Made by a program: the position numbers and the translations under genes. Shown here one piece after another: positions 13,009-20,079 of a stretch of DNA of 33,415 bases. The stretch is from Candidatus Woesearchaeota archaeon (GTDB taxonomy: Archaea; Nanobdellota; Nanobdellia; Woesearchaeales; GCA-2686295): contig CALDOJ010000003.1 in NCBI GenBank assembly GCA_937912225.1, forward strand, positions 1-33,415, read 5' to 3'. The notes beneath the pieces were generated by a model that was not told where the DNA came from, did not search any database, and was given only the letters and a program-made list of their open reading frames with translations. The stretch's first letter is position 1. The number at the start of each line of letters is the position of its first letter.

Positions 13009-13962
13009 ATGTTCCACACAGAATATAAAAATAAGTTTGGATTACCTTCAAATATTTTGCCCGAGTTTTTGGCTGTAAAAAATGATTTACGAAAAATTGT
13101 TCGTTGCACTATTAATTCTTATGAATTAAAAACAGTTGAAGAAGTTTGTCAGAAGTTTGGTTTATTTATTTCTGCAAAAACGTATGATGAGCTATTTAAA
13201 GGCGTTTCTATTCAAGTAACAAAAACTGAAATAAATAAAATTTCTTCTCAAAAACTATTTATTTATATAACTAAAAATTTTGATTTAATAGAACAAGTTT
13301 TCAATATTGAACGTGTTCGTACAAAAGACTCTGCAATCAAAACTGGACAACTATTTCAGTATCCTGAATGTTGTATAAATTTTGAAGTTGATCCGACTTG
13401 TAATCCTGAACATGAATATATTTTTAAAAATAATGAAAACATGAATACAAAAAGTTATATTTATACAAAATATAATAAAGACTCTTTCTCTTTTTATTTG
13501 AATAACTTTTTATTGTTTCTAAATAATCAAGTTTCTCCTTTTTATCTTATATCTCATTATCCTTGCAATTATAATTGTGAGAAAAGTAAGGTTTATGCAA
13601 AAAAATTATTGACTATTATTGACTCTGAAGAACCTCTCTTGGGAAAACTAATGCGAAAATATTTAAAATTACCAGTAGTTTTTTTTGATGATAGTCATTT
13701 ATTGGAATCTGAAAAAGATGAAAACAAAGGTTTTGTTGCTGAAGGAGAAATAAACGGCAATAGTTTGTACAAAAAAGATTTACATTCTCTTCGTAAATAT
13801 AGGGATTTTGGTTGGAGATTTAATTTTGCAGACAGAATAACATTTGAAAAGAATAAGATTATTTTTTTTAAGAGAATATTTGGAAATAATTTCTTACAAA
13901 TAGGGAAACAAAAAAAACAAACAGAGTTTGATGGGTTGCTAATAAATTTTGTTGATGAATAA
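13009..13962 (+). CDS. DUF483-type cysteine-motif protein
   Basis: A 317-residue protein of a mostly archaeal family of unknown function. The core is YPECC at residues 118-122 followed 63 residues later by HYPCNYNCEKS (Pro185, Cys186, Cys190, Ser193). The same YPxCC ... PCxxxCxxS pattern occurs in the protein at 32600, so the window holds two members. Four closely placed cysteines suggest a metal or iron-sulphur site, but this is inference. The N-terminal 110 residues and C-terminal 110 residues show no motif that I know. The gene is bracketed by the tRNA-Gln-like direct repeats at 12793 and 14023, a sign of insertion. Confidence 0.65.
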   Translation: MFHTEYKNKFGLPSNILPEFLAVKNDLRKIVRCTINSYELKTVEEVCQKFGLFISAKTYDELFKGVSIQVTKTEINKISSQKLFIYITKNFDLIEQVFNIERVRTKDSAIKTGQLFQYPECCINFEVDPTCNPEHEYIFKNNENMNTKSYIYTKYNKDSFSFYLNNFLLFLNNQVSPFYLISHYPCNYNCEKSKVYAKKLLTIIDSEEPLLGKLMRKYLKLPVVFFDDSHLLESEKDENKGFVAEGEINGNSLYKKDLHSLRKYRDFGWRFNFADRITFEKNKIIFFKRIFGNNFLQIGKQKKQTEFDGLLINFVDE

Positions 13963-14022
13963 ATTTTTGTTAATATTAACGATTTTCTTCTTATTTATTA
14001 GAGATTAAACCAAAATAAAATA

Positions 14023-14080
14023 GATAGTTTAACCCTCAAATCAGCGTATAATGGCTCAACTTTTCGGTAAAATTATCCTT
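14023..14080 (+). repeat. Copy 2 of the tRNA-remnant direct repeat
   Basis: It aligns with 12793-12850: GATAGTTTAACCCTCAAAT here against GATGGTTTGGCCCTCAAAT there, then TATAATGGCTCAA against TATAGTGGCTCAA. The tRNA 3' end is eroded here. The last bases run into the end of the GIY-YIG gene, which may have gained its C-terminus from the repeat. Confidence 0.55.
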
Positions 14081-14393
14081 TTATCTTACTAACAGAAAAA
14101 CTTAATCTTGGATGTTTCATAAAAAATGTTATCTTATCGTTTCGTTCTAATTGTTTTATTTTATATTCCATTTTTGCAGCATCTACTTTATCAATTGCTT
14201 CAATTGAGTGAAGTAATTGTTTGAAATGTTTCATTTTCACATATTTGCTGCCTTTGCCTGATTTGTGCGTGATCATTCGTTTATCTAAGTCATTAGTGAT
14301 TCCTGTGTAAAGAGAGTCGTCTTGACATTCTAAAATATATACAAACCATTTCTTTTCTTTTTTTATCTCTTTTTTTATTGATTCTTCTTTCAT
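14073..14393 (-). CDS. GIY-YIG nuclease domain protein (YhbQ/UPF0213 type)
   Basis: Small stand-alone GIY-YIG endonuclease-fold protein, 106 residues. The motif appears as VYILEC at 18-23 and YTGITNDLDKR at 29-39, with the catalytic Arg39 and the metal-binding Glu76 in AKMEYKIKQLER. GKGSKYV matches the family. Members are widespread and are thought to act on branched or damaged DNA, but most are uncharacterised. The N-terminal 14 residues are a lysine-rich extension (KEESIKKEIKKEKK). A TATA-like box near 14419-14428 on the minus strand lies about 26 bases upstream. The last codons overlap the tRNA-derived repeat. Confidence 0.85.
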   Translation of the reverse strand: MKEESIKKEIKKEKKWFVYILECQDDSLYTGITNDLDKRMITHKSGKGSKYVKMKHFKQLLHSIEAIDKVDAAKMEYKIKQLERNDKITFFMKHPRLSFSVSKIKG

Positions 14394-14480
14394 TGTTTTA
14401 TTTACTGTTTTGCACAGTTTATATTATTTTAGGTTGTTTAAATACCTACCTTTAAAAACAAACCTTTTCTCCTGAGCTTG

Positions 14481-15020
14481 ATGGTTGAAATAAAAATTCG
14501 AGGATACGACTATAAAATTAATCTTGCTAGAGATTCTTTTAATCGAAGAGCTATTCAATACACTAATCAAATAATGGCACAATTCAGAAGTATTGGGTTA
14601 ACAAATGATGATGTTGAAGTTAGCGAAGAAAGAATGGCTATGAAGAAAGCTCCTGCGAATGTTTCTTGGTGGATTCATGATGAACGTTGTCATTTTAGTT
14701 TTAATAAGATGGCTCGATTTGTTGATAATCTTTTAGTGGTTTCAAAAGTTATAGAACACAATATTGATGAGCTTATTGCTGAAGAAATAACTATTGAAGA
14801 TTTTATTAAAATTTTTAGAGAGCATGATGGCTTTGATGAAAAAAGAGTTAAAGCACGTGAATTTTTTGACTTAGAAGAAGACCATATAAATCTTGAAGAA
14901 ATTAATAAAAAATACAAATCGCTTGCAAAAACTCTTCATCCAGATATGCCTACTGGAGACCATGAAAAGTTTAAAGAGTTAAATGAACATCATAAAACTT
15001 TGAAACGTGAGTTAGAATAA
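14481..15020 (+). CDS. J-domain protein with unknown N-terminal domain
   Basis: The last 45 residues form a J-domain-like helix pair with the diagnostic HPD (NKKYKSLAKTLHPDMPTGD), the site that stimulates Hsp70 ATPase. The first 130 residues are a separate globular region (IKIRGYDYKINLARDSF, VSWWIHDERCHFSF) that I cannot assign. So this is not a classical DnaJ: the J domain is C-terminal, there is no G/F region and no zinc fingers. It may target Hsp70 to a specific client. ATG 14481 is preferred over the TTG three bases before it. A TATA-like TGTTTAAATA is present near 14435-14445. It is divergent from the GIY-YIG gene. Confidence 0.7.
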   Translation: MVEIKIRGYDYKINLARDSFNRRAIQYTNQIMAQFRSIGLTNDDVEVSEERMAMKKAPANVSWWIHDERCHFSFNKMARFVDNLLVVSKVIEHNIDELIAEEITIEDFIKIFREHDGFDEKRVKAREFFDLEEDHINLEEINKKYKSLAKTLHPDMPTGDHEKFKELNEHHKTLKRELE

Positions 15021-15094
15021 TTTTTGACCACACTAAAAAAGTTAGTTCTTATTTCACAATCTTTTAATATAACAAACAAATTATTTGATTTATT

Positions 15095-15628
15095 ATGAAA
15101 CGAAAAATTATTCTTAACTTAGCAATTAGCTTAGATGGTTTTATTGCTGATGATGATGGTGGTTTTACTTGGATTAAGGGCGATGGTGATAAAACTCACG
15201 ATACTAAAGCACAGTTTGATTATGAAGAATTTGTTGAGTCGGTAGATGTTATTATTATGGGAAAAATTGCTTTTTTAGATTGTCCAAAAGAAACTTTAGA
15301 TTCATTTAAAGACAAAACAATTTATGTTGCAACAAATAAAGTTCTTAATACCAATTATTCTAATGTTGAATTTTTTAGTGGAGATTTAGTTTCTCAAATA
15401 TCTGCTTTACAAAAAGAAAAAGGCAAAAATATTTGGTTGTTTGGTGGTGCTGGTTTAACAGATTCTTTTATTAAAGCAAATCTTATTGATGAATATATTA
15501 TTGGCATCATTCCAATTATTTTAGGTAGTGGAAGGCCTTTATTTTTAAAAGATAATCCTACAATTAATTTGCATTTAAAAGAATCTACAACTCAAGAAGG
15601 AATTGTTATTTTAAGATATTCTAAATAA
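15095..15628 (+). CDS. Dihydrofolate reductase-like protein (RibD C-terminal family)
   Basis: A 177-residue NADPH-dependent reductase of the DHFR/RibD-C fold. Visible family phrases are KIILNLAISLDGFIADDDGG at 3-22, VIIMGKIAF, IWLFGGAGLTDSFIKANLID near 130-149 and IPIILGSGRPLF near 154-165. These bind the cofactor and close the site. The stand-alone YyaP/YwjB type does not share the riboflavin context of RibD, and no folate or riboflavin gene is next to it, so the substrate is open. A TATA-like CTTTTAATATA lies at 15060-15070, 25-35 bases before the ATG. Confidence 0.85.
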   Translation: MKRKIILNLAISLDGFIADDDGGFTWIKGDGDKTHDTKAQFDYEEFVESVDVIIMGKIAFLDCPKETLDSFKDKTIYVATNKVLNTNYSNVEFFSGDLVSQISALQKEKGKNIWLFGGAGLTDSFIKANLIDEYIIGIIPIILGSGRPLFLKDNPTINLHLKESTTQEGIVILRYSK

Positions 15629-15737
15629 ACTTAATGATTATTGATAACTTCAACTCAATTCAAAGTTAGAAAAGCATTTATAAATACTGGTTGTTTTATT
15701 CTTATTAAATCAAAAAAATATTTCAAAGGTGAAAAAT

Positions 15738-16268
15738 ATGAAAAAAACTATTATGATTGTGGTTTTACTAACAATTGGCATTATGCTTGCTGCTTGTTCA
15801 AGTGAAACTGCAAAAGAAGAAACAATAGCTGAAGTTATAGAAGAACTTCCTTCAATAGAATCATTATGTGTTGAAAATAGCGGAAATTGGATTGATTCGG
15901 TACACGAATGCGAAGACATATCTAGAGAATCATGTGATTTGTTAGGCGGACATTTTAATGAATGTGCTTCTGCTTGTAGAAACGATCCTGAAGCTGAAAT
16001 GTGTACTATGCAATGTGTTTTGGTTTGTGAATTTGATGTTAAAGAAATGAAACCTCTTGAAGAAGATTCAACTGAATCTTTAGAAATACACGCATGTACA
16101 GAAGAAGAAAAAGAAAACATGATTTGTACTCGAGAATATATGCCTGTTTGTGGAACTACAAACGTTCAATGTATACAAGCACCTTGTCCTCCTTTAGAAG
16201 AAACTTATAGTAATGGTTGTACTGCTTGTTCTGCAGGTGTTGATTCTTGGATAGAAGGCGAATGTTAA
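15738..16268 (+). CDS. Cysteine-rich lipoprotein with Kazal-like C-terminus
   Basis: Signal peptide with lipobox LAAC, Cys20, so it is likely anchored to the outer face of the membrane. ATG 15738 is chosen: AAAGGTG seven bases before it is a good ribosome site and overlaps the GTG at 15729 that opens the frame. The first cysteine block holds CDLLGGHFNECASACRN and then a CTMQCVLVC segment. The second, CTREYMPVCGTTNVQC followed by YSNGC, resembles a Kazal protease-inhibitor domain with an insert. Such modules occur in surface proteins of DPANN archaea and small bacteria; the partner is unknown. TATA (CATTTATAAATAC) near 15672-15684. Confidence 0.75.
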   Translation: MKKTIMIVVLLTIGIMLAACSSETAKEETIAEVIEELPSIESLCVENSGNWIDSVHECEDISRESCDLLGGHFNECASACRNDPEAEMCTMQCVLVCEFDVKEMKPLEEDSTESLEIHACTEEEKENMICTREYMPVCGTTNVQCIQAPCPPLEETYSNGCTACSAGVDSWIEGEC

Positions 16269-16298
16269 TTTTATAATCTTAAAATTATTTTCGCTTAA

Positions 16299-16307
16299 TT
16301 TTTTTTT
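16299..16307 (+). terminator. T9 tract after the lipoprotein gene
   Basis: A run of nine T about 30 bases after the stop codon, the usual archaeal transcription stop signal. Confidence 0.45.
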
Positions 16308-16349
16308 ATCGATTAATTTAAAAAGATTAATAATTTGAACTGTTTTAAA

Positions 16350-16637
16350 ATGAATTATAAAATAAAATGTATTCGATGTAAAAAAAACTATCAATTAGTT
16401 GTAAAGCCTACACGTTATGTAACTTGTTATGAATGTCAGAAATCTGAGTTAGTTGGCGAAATTACTGATGTTGAAATGAAGAAAATGTTTGATATTCCAG
16501 AACAATTCTATAAAGATAACATGTTTTTAAGAGATATTAAGATTAAATATTTAATGTATAAGAATCTTTCAGAAAAACAAGTTGCAGCATTTATTAAAGC
16601 AGTTGAAAAGATGAAAAAAGCTTCTGAAGAGAAATAA
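16350..16637 (+). CDS. Small zinc-ribbon protein
   Basis: A 95-residue protein with two CxxC knuckles, CIRC and CYEC, twenty residues apart, in MNYKIKCIRCKKNYQLV and RYVTCYECQKS. This is the pattern of a single zinc ribbon. A helical tail follows (NLSEKQVAAFIKAVEKMKKA). The open frame begins at a TTG at 16335, but the ATG at 16350 directly precedes the first zinc knuckle and is the likelier start. Function unknown; ribbons of this type bind nucleic acid or protein partners. Confidence 0.7.
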   Translation: MNYKIKCIRCKKNYQLVVKPTRYVTCYECQKSELVGEITDVEMKKMFDIPEQFYKDNMFLRDIKIKYLMYKNLSEKQVAAFIKAVEKMKKASEEK

Positions 16638-16686
16638 ATAATTCTTTATACAAAACCTTTAATAATAATTTTATTTTCCTACTTTC

Positions 16687-17244
16687 ATGGTCAATTTTTC
16701 AGATGAAACACTATCTTGGAATATTTCTGAGAATGTTTGTGATTTGTTTATTTATACTGATTTATCAGTTGATAAATTAATTGAGTATTTTGGCGTTTAT
16801 AGAACTGATGTTATAAAAATTGATTCTGAACCTGATTCTGAAGAGGGGTATTATTTTGCATCAGGGCGAACTGATGAGAGTAAATCTGGCTTTCCAAGTT
16901 ATACTCTTGATAAAGCTGTTAGTGAAAATCACCAATCTATAGATAAATTTGATTTCGAACCACTTTCAGTTTTGGTTACAGATGATGTTTTCAAATATTC
17001 GGTTAAACATTTAATGGATAAACGTGATTTAAGAGAATTATATGAAGATGAATGGTTTGATAGGATTAAAGAGTTAACTTCTTATCTTCGAGAAGATAAA
17101 ATTCCACATATAATTGTAACTGAGATAATTCGTCGATGGGATGATTTTAGCACAGAACATTTAATTGGAGGATATGATTCAAAAGGTGAACTATACATTC
17201 ATCCACTCAGTCAAGATTTTGTTTATACAAGACTTCTTAAATAA
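16687..17244 (+). CDS. Hypothetical protein, 185 residues
   Basis: I do not recognise a family. It is acidic and soluble, without signal peptide, membrane helix or cysteine motif (one Cys only). Some features are visible: VCDLFIYTDLSVDKLIEYFG near the N-terminus, an alternating charged helix (DKRDLRELYEDEWFDRIKEL) and the ending GGYDSKGELYIHPLSQDF. It has good coding character on the plus strand, and lies 50 bases after the zinc-ribbon gene and about 85 before the next gene, all in one direction, so it may share a message with either. Confidence 0.6.
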   Translation: MVNFSDETLSWNISENVCDLFIYTDLSVDKLIEYFGVYRTDVIKIDSEPDSEEGYYFASGRTDESKSGFPSYTLDKAVSENHQSIDKFDFEPLSVLVTDDVFKYSVKHLMDKRDLRELYEDEWFDRIKELTSYLREDKIPHIIVTEIIRRWDDFSTEHLIGGYDSKGELYIHPLSQDFVYTRLLK

Positions 17245-17328
17245 ATTGTTTATAATGATTTAAGAGCGAATTATTATGTGTGTTTTTTTCAAGATAGTTA
17301 TTTAAAAGAACTCTATTTCTAGAACCTT

Positions 17329-17973
17329 ATGAAGAAAAATATTGATTGGACACAAGAGTTTAACACCCTGATGGATCATCTTTCTAAAAAAAAGAATGAA
17401 AGCATTAATGACCTTGAAGAATTAAAGAAAAAAGTAGTATTAAAAATTGATTCTCGACTTGATAATTTATACCAAAGAAGAGATTATATCTTAGAAGTTT
17501 TAACTAAAAAGAATGAACTTCGAAGACATAAAATGGGTGTTTGGAGAAAGTTTATTCGAACAAATTTTTGGATTAGTATTGCTTATATTTTTTCAATGCC
17601 TTTTATTTATATGATGATTATTCCAGGCATCTTTATGCATGTTTTATTAGAGATTTATCATCAAATTTGCTTTAGAATTTATCGTATTCCGCTTGTAAAT
17701 CCAAAAGAGTATTTTATATTTGATAGACGTCATCTTCCTCATCTGAATTGGTTTGAAAAGTTCAATTGTTTTTACTGTTCATATTACAATTGTCTTTCAA
17801 GTTATTTACAAGAGATTGTTGGAAGAACTGAACGATTTTGGTGTCCTATAAAACATGCGAAGCGAATGGAAAATCCTCATGCTCATTATGGAAAATTTGT
17901 TGATTATTCTGATGCTGAAAACTTACGTAAAGAGTGGAAAGAACTACGACAGTTTAAAGAATTAAAAAAATAA
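17329..17973 (+). CDS. Membrane-anchored conserved protein with WCPIKHA motif
   Basis: A 214-residue protein of a family I recall as a hypothetical mostly from bacteria. The N-terminus is a coiled coil (residues 20-65), followed by a hydrophobic hairpin (about 78-108, IAYIFSMPFIYMMIIPGIFM). The conserved C-terminal block then has FDRRHLPHLNWFEKFNCFYC, an SYLQEIVGRTERFWCPIKHA segment and a final HAHYGKFVDY. The cysteines in NCFYCSYYNC and WCPIKH with the nearby histidines look like a metal site on the cytoplasmic face, which is inference. Its presence in an archaeon with this degree of motif retention suggests old transfer from bacteria. Confidence 0.65.
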   Translation: MKKNIDWTQEFNTLMDHLSKKKNESINDLEELKKKVVLKIDSRLDNLYQRRDYILEVLTKKNELRRHKMGVWRKFIRTNFWISIAYIFSMPFIYMMIIPGIFMHVLLEIYHQICFRIYRIPLVNPKEYFIFDRRHLPHLNWFEKFNCFYCSYYNCLSSYLQEIVGRTERFWCPIKHAKRMENPHAHYGKFVDYSDAENLRKEWKELRQFKELKK

Positions 17974-18008
17974 ATTAATCTAAACCTTTAAGAACTTTTT
18001 TCTTGAAA

Positions 18009-18173
18009 TTAAATTTGTCCGCCTTGATCGACATATTTTCTCATTAATCTTTCGATAATGATTGTTGGTGCGAATCCTTTCTTACTACATAGTCTTACGA
18101 ATTCATCATAAGTTGGTTTGTCAATATTATAATCTGCTCTTACTTTTTGCGGTCCTTTTGGAGTTGCGGCCAT
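18009..18173 (-). CDS. Small ribbon-helix-helix-like protein
   Basis: A 54-residue gene below usual size cut-offs. After MAATPKGPQK it reads VRADYNIDKPTYDEFVRLCS, then KKGFAPTIIIERLMRKYVDQ, which is the strand-helix-turn-helix layout of the MetJ/Arc/CopG DNA-binding fold, with a basic first strand. A ribosome site, AAAGGTG, lies seven to eight bases before the ATG. A TATA-like CTTATAAATAA about 30 bases further upstream (near 18207) gives it its own promoter. RHH proteins act as dimeric repressors, often of themselves or of a toxin gene; no toxin is beside it. Confidence 0.65.
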   Translation of the reverse strand: MAATPKGPQKVRADYNIDKPTYDEFVRLCSKKGFAPTIIIERLMRKYVDQGGQI

Positions 18174-18301
18174 TATTTATCACCTTTGTTGTCAAAAGTA
18201 GTCATTATTTATAAGTTTGTTTATTGTTGTGTGATATTGTTAGTGTTTTGTTTTATATAATTTTTATAAATAAAAGTCTTTATCATAAGCAATTATGACT
18301 T

Positions 18302-18328
18302 ATTTTATCATGTTGATGTTGATAAAAT
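18302..18328. terminator. Nine-bp inverted repeat after zinc-ribbon gene
   Basis: ATTTTATCA at 18302-18310 and TGATAAAAT at 18320-18328 pair fully around a nine-base loop. It lies 14 bases past the end of the minus-strand gene at 18342-18590 and upstream of the small RHH-like gene, so it could be a terminator for the first or an operator for the second. Confidence 0.4.
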
Positions 18329-18341
18329 GTTTTAGAACTAT

Positions 18342-18590
18342 TTAACACGTTTTTTTTTGAAGGTTTTGCTTTATTAAATCATTCTTTTTCTTAAAACATG
18401 AGTCACAATATACTTCTGGTTTTCTTGGTTTAAATGGGAGTATAAACTTTTGTTTACATTTAACACAAATTACGTCTGTTGCCCATTTTCTTGCATTACC
18501 TTTAGCACCTTCCCTTTCAAAATTAATGTGTTTGTTTAATTGTTCATAGTTATATTTTCTAACGGATTTCGCTTTGCCTTTAGGTTTCAT
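18342..18590 (-). CDS. CxxC-x20-CxxC zinc-ribbon protein
   Basis: An 82-residue basic protein with a zinc ribbon of the family named for its spacing: CVKC, then about 18 residues including FILPFKPRKPEVY, then CDSC. Length and the PFKPRKPEVYC phrase match small proteins found in DPANN archaea and candidate bacterial phyla. The N-terminal half is rich in K, R and N. It may bind RNA or ribosomes, but nothing in the sequence proves it. It is the second gene after the lipoprotein on this strand, 32 bases downstream of it. Confidence 0.75.
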   Translation of the reverse strand: MKPKGKAKSVRKYNYEQLNKHINFEREGAKGNARKWATDVICVKCKQKFILPFKPRKPEVYCDSCFKKKNDLIKQNLQKKTC

Positions 18591-18622
18591 TTTTATTTAG
18601 ATTTATTTAAGTGTTTAAATGA

Positions 18623-19552
18623 TTATTCATTGATGTAAATACTTGGTTTAATCTCTTCTTCTAATAATTCAGTATAACCTCTTTTTATTAAACCATCATA
18701 TTTATAATTATGAAACACCCATTCTAATGGATTTGTTTTTTTCTCTATTACAACTGAATCTCCGTTCATAAATTTTGAAGTAGTTTTGTTCAAATCCCAA
18801 TAAACATCCATAACCTCTGTGTCGGGATGTTTTTGTACGTGATCAAGCATTCCATCTAAACCTTCATCAAAGTAAACTACAATTCCTAAATCTTCTTCAA
18901 TTGAAATAGTATTAACACTCCCGACAAAAAACTCATTTATTAAAGAAAAATAATCAATATTAACTTTTCTAAAGATTAAAGGTGTTATAAAATCTAATTC
19001 TGTAATTGATAATACTCCTTTTTCTTGAGAATAATCTTTTATTGCTTTTAATCTTTCTTTACTGGTTGTATTTTTAAGTTTAATTTGTTTATATCCAAAT
19101 TCAAGAAGGTCTTCGTATGCTTTCTGAAAATTAATCCATTTAAAGGGATTTTCTGATTGTACTGAATACATTGAATCATGAGCCACATCCCAAATAAAAT
19201 CTAACAATCCATCTCTTTCTTTATCTAAAAATTGAATTAAATCATGCTCATTAGTATAGGTTATAAATTGAAAATTCTGTTCTTTACTCACAGTATAAGA
19301 AAAGGTATCTTTTGAAAATTTAAAATTTAAATTATGAACTCCTTTATAACCTTTAGAACTATCTTCAACTGTTTGAAAAACGAAATCTGCAACAGATTCT
19401 ATTTTTGGATTAATTTTATATATTTCAGGATTAACTTCAAAAACTGTTTTGGTTTTTGTTGATTCAAGTTTTATTTCTGGTTCAATATTTTTATAAGCAC
19501 AAGAAAAGAACATGCTTGTAGAAAGTAATAGTGGAAGTAATTTCTTTATCAT
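18623..19552 (-). CDS. Lipoprotein with two internal repeats
   Basis: A signal peptide ends in MFFSC (Cys18), a fair lipobox, so the 309-residue protein is probably membrane-anchored and extracellular. No known family. It seems to hold two related halves: FLDKERDGLLDFIWDV with NPFKWINFQKAYEDLLEFGY, and YFDEGLDGMLDHVQ with NPLEWVFHNYKYDGLIKRGY. Each has an acidic D-x3-DGLLD loop that recalls calcium-binding loops, and a matching helix ending in GY. Function unknown. It is followed by the zinc-ribbon gene and preceded by an orphan gene and pyruvate kinase on the same strand, with 49 bases between. Confidence 0.65.
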   Translation of the reverse strand: MIKKLLPLLLSTSMFFSCAYKNIEPEIKLESTKTKTVFEVNPEIYKINPKIESVADFVFQTVEDSSKGYKGVHNLNFKFSKDTFSYTVSKEQNFQFITYTNEHDLIQFLDKERDGLLDFIWDVAHDSMYSVQSENPFKWINFQKAYEDLLEFGYKQIKLKNTTSKERLKAIKDYSQEKGVLSITELDFITPLIFRKVNIDYFSLINEFFVGSVNTISIEEDLGIVVYFDEGLDGMLDHVQKHPDTEVMDVYWDLNKTTSKFMNGDSVVIEKKTNPLEWVFHNYKYDGLIKRGYTELLEEEIKPSIYINE

Positions 19553-19601
19553 GAAGAATGAAAAAGATAATTATTATAAAAAGATTTGTAGATTTAATAC
19601 T

Positions 19602-20078
19602 TTAAGGAACTATTAGTCTCCAATAATTATTGGTAACGTGTTTATCAGAATGTGGTTCAATTTCAGCTATTTTAACTCTACCTTCAAAACTGATTTCAAT
19701 TAAATATCCATCAATTACATTTCTTAATTTAGAAAACTTTGGCTCTGGTAAACCTTCAAGATTTGGATGCAAATATTCTGGTTTATACCATCTAGTTTCA
19801 TCAAGATATCGTTCATATTCAATTTTAAATCCTGTTGGATAATCTTCATTATCAAAATGAAATTTTACAACTTCATTTAATGTCAAATTTAAATCATCTT
19901 CAGTTAGTTGAAAGTTTAATTTATTATCAATAATTTCAGAAAAAATACTCATTTTATTATAAGATAAACTAAAAGGTCTTATTAATAAATCAATTGCAGT
20001 ATAATGATTTAATGCAATAGAAATATTAGATTTGTCTTCTTCTTTTAGTAACATAAACTGATCATTATAATGAGTCAT
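19602..20078 (-). CDS. Hypothetical protein downstream of pyruvate kinase
   Basis: A 158-residue soluble protein with no family that I recognise. No cysteines, no signal peptide. It is acidic, with predicted strands near the C-terminus (VIDGYLIEISFEGRVKIAEI and the ending NNYWRLIVP). Its ATG lies one base after the pyruvate kinase stop codon, so the two are surely co-transcribed and translation may be coupled. That closeness could mean a link to central metabolism, but compact genomes often place unrelated genes this way. Confidence 0.6.
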   Translation of the reverse strand: MTHYNDQFMLLKEEDKSNISIALNHYTAIDLLIRPFSLSYNKMSIFSEIIDNKLNFQLTEDDLNLTLNEVVKFHFDNEDYPTGFKIEYERYLDETRWYKPEYLHPNLEGLPEPKFSKLRNVIDGYLIEISFEGRVKIAEIEPHSDKHVTNNYWRLIVP

Positions 20079-20079
20079 T

